From Holosporales bacterium (lineage in GTDB: Bacteria; Pseudomonadota; Alphaproteobacteria; Caedimonadales; UBA9215): a stretch of 24,049 nucleotides of DNA. Below the pieces are notes generated by a model that did no database searches, was not told the DNA's origin, and saw only the letters and a program-made list of their open reading frames with translations. The stretch's first letter is position 1. Every line of letters begins with the position of its first letter. Below are positions 7,458 through 15,472 of this stretch, piece after piece. Where the stretch lies: contig DOCA01000180.1 in assembly GCA_003503995.1 (NCBI GenBank), forward strand, positions 1-24,049, in the 5' to 3' direction. The translations under genes were made by a program, and so were the position numbers.

Positions 7458-8668
7458 TGACTTTAGCCTCCTTTAATTTTTCAACTCTGGAGCAACAATT
7501 CGCCCCTAGAAAAACGTTAACACGCGAAATTGCTTTAGAACCTCTCCAGCATTTTTTAAAGAACCTAGGCGATCCACAAAAACACCTGCCCCCTGTGATC
7601 CATGTCGCCGGAACCAATGGAAAAGGCTCAACCATTGCCATGCTGCGGGCCATCTATCAGGCCCAGGGGTATAAAGTCCATGTCATCACGTCACCGCACC
7701 TTTATGACATTACTGAACGCTTAGTGTTGGCCAATGTTCAAATCACACAAGAAACTCTTTGGAACACCCTTAAAGAGCATGAAGTTCTCGCTAAAAAGCA
7801 TCATTTAAGTTGGTACGAGCTTCTCATTGGTGTTTTCTTTATCCTTGCCTCAAGAATACCAGCTGATGTTATGCTCCTTGAAGTGGGTTTAGGAGGTGAG
7901 TTCGATGCAACCAATGTCATTGATGCTCCCGCTCTTTCTCTTATCACACCCATTTCCCTGGATCACCACGACTTTCTAGGACATGATTTAAAAGACATTG
8001 CAAAGGCAAAAGCCGGTATCATAAAAGAGAGCTGCCCTTGTTTATCAGCGCCACAACCTCCACTTGTAAACACTGTCCTAAAAGAAACAGTTCAAAAGCT
8101 CAACTGCTCTTTTCATTGCGTTTCCTTAGATAAAAAATCAACGCCTCAACCGAATCTTTTAGGAGAACATCAACGGGAAAATTCTCAATTAGCCCTTAAA
8201 GCTGTGGCGCTTTTGCAAGATAAATTACCCGTGACTAAAAAGAATAGTGAACATGGGCTAAAAAATATTATCTGGCCTGGTCGCTTGGAGTTCCTAAAGC
8301 AAAAAGAAGGGGTAAATTTATGGTTTGATGTTGCCCACAACCCAGCCTCTGCCCAAGCTGTACACGATTTTTTCACCAAGCGTCCTGGGAAAAAATGTCT
8401 GCTATTTGCTTTATTAAAAAGTAAGGATGCCAAAGAAACCTTAAAGCCTTTAGTAAAAGCTTTTGAGAACCTAATGTTTTTTACACCAAAGGACATTGAT
8501 AACTATCATTCTCCCAGGGAACTCTCTTGCATGGCTCAAGACCTTGGCATAAAGAGCGACATAAATATCACTCTCAATGAGGCCTTGCAAACTGCTTTAA
8601 GTCTCAGCCCTAGCGATATCCTCATTGCAGGATCCCACTATTTCTCAGATGAGCTTCGAAGGATCTAA
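7457..8668 (+). CDS. folC: Folylpolyglutamate synthase / dihydrofolate synthase
   Basis: A 403-residue Mur-ligase-superfamily enzyme that adds glutamate to dihydropteroate and to folates in the cytoplasm, using ATP. Evidence: P-loop GTNGKGST (52-59), TSPHL (79-83), LEVGLGGEFDATN (about 140-152), ISLDHHDFLG, the linker motif LGEHQRENSQLA, and the C-terminal FDVAHNPAS. Length is close to the family norm of about 420. No clear ribosome binding site precedes the ATG at 7457; a 16-codon frame ends on it (TAATG). The gene is divergent from lysR and converges on a small secreted-protein gene only 4 nt away. It sits alone here, without accD, which often precedes folC elsewhere. Confidence 0.93.
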   Translation: MTLASFNFSTLEQQFAPRKTLTREIALEPLQHFLKNLGDPQKHLPPVIHVAGTNGKGSTIAMLRAIYQAQGYKVHVITSPHLYDITERLVLANVQITQETLWNTLKEHEVLAKKHHLSWYELLIGVFFILASRIPADVMLLEVGLGGEFDATNVIDAPALSLITPISLDHHDFLGHDLKDIAKAKAGIIKESCPCLSAPQPPLVNTVLKETVQKLNCSFHCVSLDKKSTPQPNLLGEHQRENSQLALKAVALLQDKLPVTKKNSEHGLKNIIWPGRLEFLKQKEGVNLWFDVAHNPASAQAVHDFFTKRPGKKCLLFALLKSKDAKETLKPLVKAFENLMFFTPKDIDNYHSPRELSCMAQDLGIKSDINITLNEALQTALSLSPSDILIAGSHYFSDELRRI

Positions 8669-8672
8669 CACC

Positions 8673-9170
8673 TTAAGTATCAGTAGACTGCTCTACTTTC
8701 TTCTCGGAAAATAGTTCTTCCCAAAGGCTTGCCATAGACGTTCCTTTTATAAGTTGATCTTTAACATGGTAAAAAGCATAAAGGTCAGCATAGCTCAGAT
8801 AAAAGGGATTACGGGAGAGTTCTTTTATACCTCGACAAATATCCGTAGACCAAGTATGTAGCTTGCCAGGGCACGATTTCCGCCACTTTAAACCTTCATC
8901 ATCAAGAGATTGCGCTATTTTATTCTCAGCAACCTTTTTCAATCCCTTTTTCCCGCCCCAATGAGTCAACTTATAAGGAATACCATTATCCCTATTATAC
9001 TGAAATTCATCAGATAACATCACAAGGCATGGGTTTTTGTGCCACCAATGCTTCAACTCACTTTCTTCACGTACAATTTCTTCCACAGAAGAGTCTGCCG
9101 CGCTTGCATTAAAGGTAATAAAAGAAAGGGCTAAAAGAACAAAAAAAGAGAGACGAAAAGAATTTATCAT
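8673..9170 (-). CDS. Small secreted protein of unknown function
   Basis: 165 residues. The N-terminus (1-24) is a clear signal peptide: short basic start, hydrophobic core, ASA-A cleavage region. The mature part is about 140 residues, charged and rich in Trp and Lys, with three cysteines (NPCLVML, KSCPGK, TDICRG). I recognise no family. GGAG lies about 9 nt upstream of the ATG at 9170. It converges on folC with a 4-nt gap and is divergent from typA across a 200-nt promoter region. A periplasmic location is a fair inference; function is open. Confidence 0.7.
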   Translation of the reverse strand: MINSFRLSFFVLLALSFITFNASAADSSVEEIVREESELKHWWHKNPCLVMLSDEFQYNRDNGIPYKLTHWGGKKGLKKVAENKIAQSLDDEGLKWRKSCPGKLHTWSTDICRGIKELSRNPFYLSYADLYAFYHVKDQLIKGTSMASLWEELFSEKKVEQSTDT

Positions 9171-9294
9171 ATTAAATTACTCCAAATATTTTTTATAGAT
9201 CTAGCATTTTTTGACAAGAATAACTATAGAAATATTTTTGATTCAAAACCTCCCCCTAAAAATAAGATTTTATCTAGTTCCACAGCGATGTTTC

Positions 9295-9323
9295 TTGCAA
9301 TTAATCTTTTATTTACGTATAGT
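9295..9323 (+). promoter_or_regulatory. Sigma-70-like promoter of typA
   Basis: TTGCAA (9295-9300) and TATAGT (9318-9323) are separated by exactly 17 bp, matching -35 and -10 consensus at 4/6 and 5/6. The predicted transcript start near 9330 gives a leader of about 40 nt before the typA ATG. An alternative TTGACA at about 9211 has a poorer -10. Confidence 0.5.
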
Positions 9324-9330
9324 GCACTAT
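9319..9330. promoter_or_regulatory. Perfect 12-bp palindrome over the typA -10
   Basis: ATAGTGCACTAT is a perfect palindrome covering most of the predicted -10 and the transcript start region of typA. That placement is typical of an operator for a dimeric repressor. The cognate regulator is not identifiable from this window. Confidence 0.4.
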
Positions 9331-9370
9331 CATTAATCACCGACACCTTTTATAGAAAAGCACTTTATAT

Positions 9371-11191
9371 ATGACATCCCTAAGAAATATAGCTATTATC
9401 GCCCACGTTGACCATGGAAAAACAACTCTTGTGGATGGCCTTTTCCAACAAAGCGGCATGTACCGTGATAATCAAGCCGTACAAAGCCGTGCCATGGACT
9501 CCAATGATTTGGAAAAAGAACGCGGCATTACAATTCTTGCAAAATGCACCTCTATTGTCTGGAATGACCAACGCATCAATATTGTTGACACCCCTGGACA
9601 CGCGGACTTTGGTGGCGAGGTAGAGCGTATTTTAACGATGGTCGATACGGTCTTGTTACTTGTAGATGCTGCTGAAGGCCCTATGCCTCAAACAAAGTTC
9701 GTCCTCAGCAAAGCCTTAAATTTAGGGCTAAAACCCATTGTTGTCATCAATAAAGCAGACAAGCCCGATGCCCGTGCTGATTGGGTTCTCAATGAAGTTT
9801 TTGATCTGTTTGTTAGTCTTCAAGCCAATGATGAACAGCTTGATTTCCCTGTGATTTATTCATCTGCTAAGGAAGGCTGGGCCGTTGATGAGCTCTCTGA
9901 TCCCCGTGAGACATTAGAACCCCTCTTTAAAGCGATCATCCAACATGCACCCGAGCCCAACTGCGACAAAACAGCACCTTTTTCAATGCTCGTTACGATG
10001 CTGGATGTTGACCCCTATTTAGGCCGTATGCTGACAGGACGCATCCTCAGTGGTGTTGCAAAATTAAATATGCCCGTTCACGCCCTAGACCTTGACGGTA
10101 ATGTTGTGGAAACGGCTCGCCTCGCTAAACTACAAGCATTCCGCGGTCTCAAGCGCGAGCCTGTTGATTCTGTTGAAGCAGGTGACATCGTTGCCATTGC
10201 AGGCCTTGAAGACGCTACCGTTGCAAACACAATTTGCGACCCTGAAATCAAAACACCTATCAAAGCTCAACCCATTGATCCTCCTACGCTTTCTATGACT
10301 TTTTCCATTAACGATTCTCCCTTATCGGGTCGTGACGGGAAAAAAGTAACAAGTCGCTTGATCCGAGATCGCCTCATGAAAGAAGCAGAAAGCAACGTGT
10401 CTATTCAAGTCACCTCAACAGGAGATAACGACTCTTTTGACGTGGCTGGCCGAGGTGAATTGCAACTTGGTGTGTTGATTGAAAACATGCGCCGTGAGGG
10501 TTTCGAGCTATCCGTTAGTCGCCCTCGTGTTGTTTATCGCACCGATGACGATGGCAAACGCCTTGAGCCCATTGAAGAAATTGTTGTTGACGTTGACGAA
10601 GAATTCTCAGGCGCCGTGATGGAAGGCCTTGGCTTAAGACGCGCAGAGATGACCGACATGACCCCAGCTATTGGTGGCAAAACACGTATTAAATTCCTAG
10701 CCCCGTCACGTGGCCTTATTGGGTACCAAAGCCAATTCATGACGGAAACCCGCGGCACCGGCATTATGACACGCCTTTTCAACTCTTACGCTCCCTTCAA
10801 GGGCCCCATTGAAAAGCACCGTAGTGGTGTTTTGATCTCAACGGGACAAGGACAATCTGTTGCCTATGCTCTCTTTAACCTTGAAGATCGTGGATTTTTC
10901 TTTATTGATAGCGGCGCTGATGTTTACGAAGGTATGATCATTGGTGAGCACAATAAGAGCAACGATTTAGTTGTGAACCCTCTGAAAGGAAAACAACTTA
11001 GCAACGTACGCTCCTCTGGTAAAGATGATGCCGTTCGTTTGACAACGCCACGCAAATTCACCCTTGAGCAAGCATTGACCTATATCGAAGATGATGAATT
11101 AGTTGAAGTAACGCCGAACTCTCTTCGTTTGCGCAAACGCTACCTCGACCCCAATGTTCGCAAAAGAGAAAGCCGTAAAGAGGAAGCCTAA
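9371..11191 (+). CDS. typA: Ribosome-associated GTPase TypA/BipA
   Basis: 606 residues, matching the usual length of about 607. A translational GTPase related to EF-G that aids ribosome assembly and growth under stress or cold. G motifs: AHVDHGKTT (11-19), RGITI (51-55), DTPGHADFGGEVER (73-86), NKADKPDAR (127-135) and SSAKEGWA (about 164-171). The C-terminal BipA-specific region is present (APSRGLIGYQSQFMTETRG, later VRSSGKDDAVRLTTP). No strong ribosome binding site precedes the ATG at 9371, but the G1 block starts at the usual distance. It has its own promoter (9295-9323) and is followed after 16 nt by the TSUP permease gene, probably co-transcribed. Confidence 0.96.
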   Translation: MTSLRNIAIIAHVDHGKTTLVDGLFQQSGMYRDNQAVQSRAMDSNDLEKERGITILAKCTSIVWNDQRINIVDTPGHADFGGEVERILTMVDTVLLLVDAAEGPMPQTKFVLSKALNLGLKPIVVINKADKPDARADWVLNEVFDLFVSLQANDEQLDFPVIYSSAKEGWAVDELSDPRETLEPLFKAIIQHAPEPNCDKTAPFSMLVTMLDVDPYLGRMLTGRILSGVAKLNMPVHALDLDGNVVETARLAKLQAFRGLKREPVDSVEAGDIVAIAGLEDATVANTICDPEIKTPIKAQPIDPPTLSMTFSINDSPLSGRDGKKVTSRLIRDRLMKEAESNVSIQVTSTGDNDSFDVAGRGELQLGVLIENMRREGFELSVSRPRVVYRTDDDGKRLEPIEEIVVDVDEEFSGAVMEGLGLRRAEMTDMTPAIGGKTRIKFLAPSRGLIGYQSQFMTETRGTGIMTRLFNSYAPFKGPIEKHRSGVLISTGQGQSVAYALFNLEDRGFFFIDSGADVYEGMIIGEHNKSNDLVVNPLKGKQLSNVRSSGKDDAVRLTTPRKFTLEQALTYIEDDELVEVTPNSLRLRKRYLDPNVRKRESRKEEA

Positions 11192-11207
11192 TCCATAAAG
11201 GAAAAGT

Positions 11208-12014
11208 ATGATTGAAAGTATAGGTTATATTCTTGCAGCCTTTATGGGGTTGTCCTTAGGCATGATCGGCGGTGGCGGATCGATCCTAACGGTCCCCATA
11301 CTGGTCTATGCTCTTAGTATTAATCCTGTGAAATCAACTAGTTATTCTCTTTTTATTGTGGGTACTGCCGCTCTTTTTGGGGCTCTTCGTTATCATTTTA
11401 AAAACCTAGTTAACTATAAGGCAGCAGCACTCTTTGGCCTCCCCTCCTTAGTTTCGGTCTATCTAACGAGGCGCTACCTCATGCCGGCAATTCCCGAAGA
11501 GGTTCTTGTGATTAATGGCTTTCTTGTTACCAAAGCTATTTTTATTATGTTGCTTTTTACCTCCCTTATGGTGACTACCGCTTATTTCATGATCCGCTCT
11601 AATGGCAAACCAACACTTCCTCGAAAAACTCATTTAACGCTTCAAAGTCTTCTCATCATTGCCCTAGAAGGAATTTTGGTTGGAGGCGTCACAGGTATTG
11701 TGGGTGCTGGAGGAGGCTTTTTAATTGTACCCGCTCTTGTGCTCTTAGTGGGCTTGCCTATGAGGGAAGCCGTTGCGACGTCCTTATTGATCATCGCCCT
11801 TAAATCCCTTGCAGGTGTTATAGGGGATCTTCAAGCACATGTGGCCTTTGACTGGGTTTTCTTATTCTACTTTTTGGGCTTTACCCTAGGGGGTATGTTT
11901 TTAGGTACACATTTTGCCCACCATATTTCTGATGTCAAACTCAAAAAAACTTTTGGTTGGTTTGTTCTCATTTTAGGAATTATGATGCTCTCAGGACAAC
12001 TTAGCCAAATATAG
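11208..12014 (+). CDS. TSUP (TauE/SafE) family membrane permease
   Basis: A 268-residue polytopic protein with about eight hydrophobic helices arranged as two repeats, each starting with a glycine-rich signature: GLSLGMIGGGGSILTVPIL (14-32) and VTGIVGAGGGFLIVPALVLL in the second half. TSUP proteins are putative exporters or importers of small anions such as sulfite, sulfonates or sulfoacetate; the substrate here cannot be told. A Shine-Dalgarno AAGGA precedes the ATG. It follows typA closely on the same strand and ends at a hairpin facing the convergent glutathione-transferase gene. Confidence 0.88.
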   Translation: MIESIGYILAAFMGLSLGMIGGGGSILTVPILVYALSINPVKSTSYSLFIVGTAALFGALRYHFKNLVNYKAAALFGLPSLVSVYLTRRYLMPAIPEEVLVINGFLVTKAIFIMLLFTSLMVTTAYFMIRSNGKPTLPRKTHLTLQSLLIIALEGILVGGVTGIVGAGGGFLIVPALVLLVGLPMREAVATSLLIIALKSLAGVIGDLQAHVAFDWVFLFYFLGFTLGGMFLGTHFAHHISDVKLKKTFGWFVLILGIMMLSGQLSQI

Positions 12015-12015
12015 A

Positions 12016-12047
12016 AACCTCTCTATAGGTTCCTATAAGGTTCTTTT
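12016..12047 (+). terminator. Stem-loop terminator after the TSUP gene
   Basis: Outer arms AACCT (12016-12020) and AGGTT (12038-12042) enclose TATAGG-TT-CCTATA (12024-12037), with a 3-nt bulge, followed by C-TTTT. It lies between two convergent genes. Confidence 0.45.
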
Positions 12048-12057
12048 GAAGATCTTT

Positions 12058-12714
12058 CTACAGAGCGCAAACTTGCATGCCGATTTTGACAGCAGGGCGC
12101 GCAAGGCAAGCGTTAAGCCAACGGGAAACGTTTTTAAAGTCTTTAAGATTGAGGTGATCCTCAGCCTTATAATAAACGCTTAAGCAATCAACCCACGGAA
12201 AAATCGCCATATCTGCGATGGTATACTCAGAACCAATAACATAGCTTTTGTTTTCTAGTTGCTTATCCAGCACAGCCAATAAGCGCCGCGCTTCTGTTGT
12301 GTAGCGATTTACGGGATAACGGTGATCACAGTCGTCTTTGGCATAACGATAAAAATGACCGAACTGGCCAAACATCGGGCCAATACCAGCCATTTGAAAA
12401 AAGAGCCACTGCAGTGTTTGACAGCGCAGTCTTGGGTTCTTCGGTAAAAACTGCCCTGTTTTCTCAGCCAAATAAAGCAAGATAGCCCCTGACTCCATAA
12501 TACTTAGGGGTTTTCCATCGGGGCCATGAGGATCGACAAGCACAGGAATTTTGGAATTAGGGTTAAGAGCAATAAAACTTTCTTCAAACTGCTCTCCCTC
12601 CATAATATCAATGGTTGTGGCGTCATAGGACAATCCCATTTCTTCCAACGCAACGCTTACTTTTTGACCATTGGGAGTATTTAAAGAATAGAGCTGTAGT
12701 TTGGTTTCAAGCAT
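12058..12714 (-). CDS. Nu-class glutathione transferase / disulfide-bond oxidoreductase (YfcG-like)
   Basis: 218 residues. An N-terminal thioredoxin-fold domain (about 5-90) and an all-helical C-terminal domain. The TPNGQK motif (13-18) replaces the usual catalytic Ser/Tyr/Cys, as in E. coli YfcG where the Thr and Asn of TPNG bind glutathione. Other shared blocks are NPNSKIPVLVD with the cis-Pro (57), ESGAILLYLAEKTG (74-87), LQWLFFQMAGIGPMFGQ and YTIADMAIFPWV. Members reduce disulfides using two glutathione molecules. It lies 16 nt after ialB on the same strand, with GAGGGG upstream, so the two are probably co-transcribed. The functional link to IalB is unclear. Confidence 0.9.
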   Translation of the reverse strand: MLETKLQLYSLNTPNGQKVSVALEEMGLSYDATTIDIMEGEQFEESFIALNPNSKIPVLVDPHGPDGKPLSIMESGAILLYLAEKTGQFLPKNPRLRCQTLQWLFFQMAGIGPMFGQFGHFYRYAKDDCDHRYPVNRYTTEARRLLAVLDKQLENKSYVIGSEYTIADMAIFPWVDCLSVYYKAEDHLNLKDFKNVSRWLNACLARPAVKIGMQVCAL

Positions 12715-12730
12715 TATTCGCTACCCCTCT

Positions 12731-13249
12731 TTAAGACACACCACACGCTTTGCAAATGACGTTATAAGCTTTTAAAGATCCCGCCAAAGAGTAGGTATCT
12801 TTTGTTTTTGTTCCTCGGGAAGATTTGCCTTCAACGATCATCTGAGAGCCTGTTTTCGTCAGTTGATCAGCCATCATATTATCAGTTTTAGCATCTGCAC
12901 ACCACGCAACTTCTCCTTCTGTAAAGAGTTTCACAACCTTATTACCTTTACGAGATTTAACGGTTACTTTAACTTCGTCCCCTTTGCCAAAAGGGTACCC
13001 TACATGGAGACTCAAAACATTTTTGCTTTTGATTTTTGGCCGATGAGTCACAACGGCGTACACATTGCCGCGTTTGGTATACTTCCCTTCACTTTTTTTG
13101 GCAAGGCTCACCATGTAACATACATCCCCTTTTTTATAAGCATGCCAAGAGCCAAACTTCCCAAGACTCTTCGGTGTTTGAGCAAAAACCAGCGTTGGGG
13201 CGATCACAAGTGATATAAAACAAGCAAAAGAAAAGCGAGAAAAGGTCAT
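12731..13249 (-). CDS. Invasion-associated locus B (IalB) family secreted protein
   Basis: 172 residues from ATG at 13249. I chose this start because a clean signal peptide follows (about 1-23, LVFAQ cleavage region). The frame extends to an ATG at 13291, but that one has no ribosome binding site and would place a polar segment before the signal. The mature domain shows the IalB pattern: FGSWHAY, DVCYMVS, RGNVYAVVTHRP, LHVGYPFGKGDEV, KLFTEGEVAWCADAKTD, SSRGTKTKDTYSLAG and a terminal CKACGVS. IalB proteins are widespread in Alphaproteobacteria; in Bartonella the founding member is linked to erythrocyte invasion, but most have no proven role. Periplasmic location is likely. Invasion should not be inferred from the name alone. 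Confidence 0.85.
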   Translation of the reverse strand: MTFSRFSFACFISLVIAPTLVFAQTPKSLGKFGSWHAYKKGDVCYMVSLAKKSEGKYTKRGNVYAVVTHRPKIKSKNVLSLHVGYPFGKGDEVKVTVKSRKGNKVVKLFTEGEVAWCADAKTDNMMADQLTKTGSQMIVEGKSSRGTKTKDTYSLAGSLKAYNVICKACGVS

Positions 13250-13360
13250 AGGAAAACAGTCTCCAAAATAGTGAATTACATTGCAATTCATTTATAACAT
13301 GGCAGAAAGTTTTTGTAATTGCCTTTTTAATTATAAAATAAACTTAACTAAATATTAATA

Positions 13361-13374
13361 TATACACATGTATA
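13361..13374. promoter_or_regulatory. Inverted repeat TATACA-CA-TGTATA
   Basis: A perfect 6-bp inverted repeat with a 2-nt spacer in the divergent promoter region between ialB and the small secreted-protein gene. A TATAGT (13371-13376) that could be a -10 for the plus-strand gene overlaps it, though no good -35 was found. Confidence 0.3.
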
Positions 13375-13382
13375 GTTAAAAT

Positions 13383-13392
13383 GTCACGTGAC
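13383..13392. promoter_or_regulatory. Perfect 10-bp palindrome GTCACGTGAC
   Basis: Located 35-44 nt upstream of the start codon at 13427, just downstream of the possible -10 at 13371-13376. Placement suits an operator or activator site, but no regulator can be assigned. Confidence 0.3.
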
Positions 13393-13414
13393 TTATTTTA
13401 ATACTTGGAAATAT

Positions 13415-13420
13415 AGGAGG
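13415..13420 (+). promoter_or_regulatory. Strong ribosome binding site fixing the start at 13427
   Basis: AGGAGG, 6 nt before ATG 13427. It decides between this start and an ATG-like upstream extension of the frame to 13388 that would add 13 residues before the signal peptide. Confidence 0.85.
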
Positions 13421-13426
13421 TTTAAA

Positions 13427-13906
13427 ATGCTTCACAATATTACATTGGTATCAACAATAAGCCTATTTTTACTGGCAACGGCGTCAGCAAAAGCAGAACC
13501 TCCAACAATCGATGAGCTCAGAGATCCAGTGAGCACAACTCATGGCCTATACTTAGATAAGGTTGCGGCCCGAGCAAAATTCGTTCTAGATAAACATATT
13601 AAATACGATATCTCCACAAAAATTGTAGTTTTCAGAGGCAATAAAAAAATTATGGGTCGCTTAAATAAAGAAAAACTTTCCCTGCTTGACGAGCTCAAAA
13701 GCACAAAAAATAAAAAGAGCCTTGTACCAAGCACAAGAAAAAAACTGAAGGTCGCAATTAAAAACCTCACAGAGAAAATAAATACTATTAATGTAAAGCT
13801 CCTCGGCTATGAGGAAGTCCAAACAAAACTTGGAAGAAAAATCATGGATGGATTAGACCTTAATTCAACGCAACTGGCTCATATTCCTCCTCTTTCTGCA
13901 GAATAA
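13427..13906 (+). CDS. Small secreted helical protein of unknown function
   Basis: 159 residues from the ATG at 13427, fixed by a consensus AGGAGG 6 nt upstream. Residues 1-22 form a signal peptide (cleavage after AKA). The mature part is lysine-rich and mostly helical; about 65-140 has a heptad-like pattern (LLDELKSTKNKKSL, KKLKVAIKNLTEKINTINVKL) suggesting a coiled-coil hairpin. I recognise no family. The strong ribosome binding site and the terminator that follows at once indicate a self-contained, perhaps abundantly made, periplasmic protein. It is divergent from ialB. Confidence 0.75.
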   Translation: MLHNITLVSTISLFLLATASAKAEPPTIDELRDPVSTTHGLYLDKVAARAKFVLDKHIKYDISTKIVVFRGNKKIMGRLNKEKLSLLDELKSTKNKKSLVPSTRKKLKVAIKNLTEKINTINVKLLGYEEVQTKLGRKIMDGLDLNSTQLAHIPPLSAE

Positions 13907-13909
13907 ATC

Positions 13910-13951
13910 AAAAGGAGGGGGAAGTGATTTCGAGGAGCCTCCCCCCTTTTT
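13910..13951 (+). terminator. Intrinsic terminator after the 159-residue secreted protein
   Basis: A G-rich arm (13911-13921) pairs with the C-rich arm (13939-13946) and flanking A/T pairs, with one bulge, followed by a TTTTT run. It begins 4 nt after the stop codon. Confidence 0.75.
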
Positions 13952-14023
13952 CAAAATTATGGAAAAGGGATCAAACTATGGTAGACTAGTCTTAAAATAA
14001 GAAAGCAAGACATAGACCACTCT

Positions 14024-15472
14024 ATGATAGCCCTGCAACCCATCTTTTTTACCATTGGTTTTTTCTTAACCGCTCTCGCTGGAATGATGATCATTCCAAC
14101 GGCTACCGATTGGGTGCAAGGGGATTATAACTGGCAACCCTTTGCCATTTCAGCGCTCATGACGGGGTTTATTGGCCTTCTTATGACTTTTTCCAGTCGT
14201 CCCTCTGGTCCAACAACCTTAACTATTCGAGAAACCTTTATTCTAACCGCCGCCACATGGCTTGTTGTCTCGCTCTTTGCCGCAATCCCTTTTGTCCTTA
14301 CAAACACAACGGGTTCCCATACGGATTCATTTTTTGAAGCAATTTCTGGCTTAACAACAACGGGTGCAACGGTTATCAGAGGGCTTGATTTTACCTCCCC
14401 TGGCATCTTACTTTGGCGTGCTCTTTTGCAATGGTTTGGCGGCATCGGAATTATCGTCATGGCCTTTACAGTTATGCCGCTTTTGAAAATTGGCGGCATG
14501 CAACTTTTCCGCAGTGAGTTCTCTGACCGATCAGAAAAAGTTATGCCGCGGGTTTCTCAAATTGCCTCGGCCATTGTTCTGACCTACGTCTTTTTAACCA
14601 TGCTTTGCACAGGCCTTTTATATGCTGCTGGGATGGATTTTCTCGAAGCCGTTTGTCACGGCTTTACGACCATGGCAACAGGAGGTTTTTCAACATCTGA
14701 TGCGTCTATTGGCTATTTCAATAGCCCTATTATTGAATGCATCATTATGGTCTTTATGTTTATTTCGGCAACCACTCTCATTCTATTTGTAAAAATGCTC
14801 CAAGGTCGCCCTCAAGCCGTTTGGAATGATAGTCAAGCTCGCCTTTTTATCAAAGTGATCATTGGTTGTGTCGCCGTTATGACTCTGTGGCGCATTTCTC
14901 AACAAACACCAGCTATTCAAGCCCTTCGAGAATCAGCTTTTAATATCATCTCTATCATCACAACAACAGGATATACAACGGCCGACTATACCTTTTGGGG
15001 AACTTTCCCTCTTATGTTTTTCTTTATTCTCATGATGATTGGAGGGTGTACGGGATCAACATCGGGAAGTATTAAGATACTGCGCTATCAAATCATGTTT
15101 GCTGTTGCAAAATCTCATATCTATCAAATACGTCGTCCCCATGGCATTTTCCCACCAACCTATGATGGTAAACCTATTCCCGACACCATTTCTATTTCAG
15201 TCTTTACCTTTTTCGCCCTTTATATTGTGAGCTTTGGCTTGTTGGTTATGGGGCTTGGGCTCTATGACCTTGATGTCTCAACATCCCTTTCTGCAGCGGC
15301 CAGTGCCCTCAATAACATTGGTCCTGGTTTTGGTCCTGTCATTGGGCCTAGCAGCACGTTTACAAGTCTACCCGATGGTGCAAAATGGATGCTCATGGCT
15401 GGCATGCTCTTAGGCCGCCTCGAATACATTACCTTTCTAATCCTTTTTGTGCCCAGTTTTTGGCGAGACTAA
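14024..15472 (+). CDS. trkH: TrkH-family potassium transporter membrane subunit
   Basis: 482 residues, the usual TrkH length. Four pore-loop selectivity motifs are visible in order: P1 TTTGAT (111-116), P2 TTMATGGFST (215-224), P3 TTTGYT (313-318) and P4 NNIGPGFG (430-437), within a membrane-spanning scaffold. K+ moves through this subunit; TrkH is normally gated by cytoplasmic TrkA, which is not in this window. No strong ribosome binding site precedes ATG 14024. The 3' end overlaps by 36 nt the convergent zinc-ribbon gene. TrkG and KtrB are alternatives, but length and P-loops favour TrkH. Confidence 0.93.
   Translation: MIALQPIFFTIGFFLTALAGMMIIPTATDWVQGDYNWQPFAISALMTGFIGLLMTFSSRPSGPTTLTIRETFILTAATWLVVSLFAAIPFVLTNTTGSHTDSFFEAISGLTTTGATVIRGLDFTSPGILLWRALLQWFGGIGIIVMAFTVMPLLKIGGMQLFRSEFSDRSEKVMPRVSQIASAIVLTYVFLTMLCTGLLYAAGMDFLEAVCHGFTTMATGGFSTSDASIGYFNSPIIECIIMVFMFISATTLILFVKMLQGRPQAVWNDSQARLFIKVIIGCVAVMTLWRISQQTPAIQALRESAFNIISIITTTGYTTADYTFWGTFPLMFFFILMMIGGCTGSTSGSIKILRYQIMFAVAKSHIYQIRRPHGIFPPTYDGKPIPDTISISVFTFFALYIVSFGLLVMGLGLYDLDVSTSLSAAASALNNIGPGFGPVIGPSSTFTSLPDGAKWMLMAGMLLGRLEYITFLILFVPSFWRD

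Noticed and set aside
13983..13992. Palindrome AGACTAGTCT upstream of trkH
   Set aside because: It is perfect, but only 10 bp with no recognisable promoter around it; short palindromes of this size arise by chance in a window this long.
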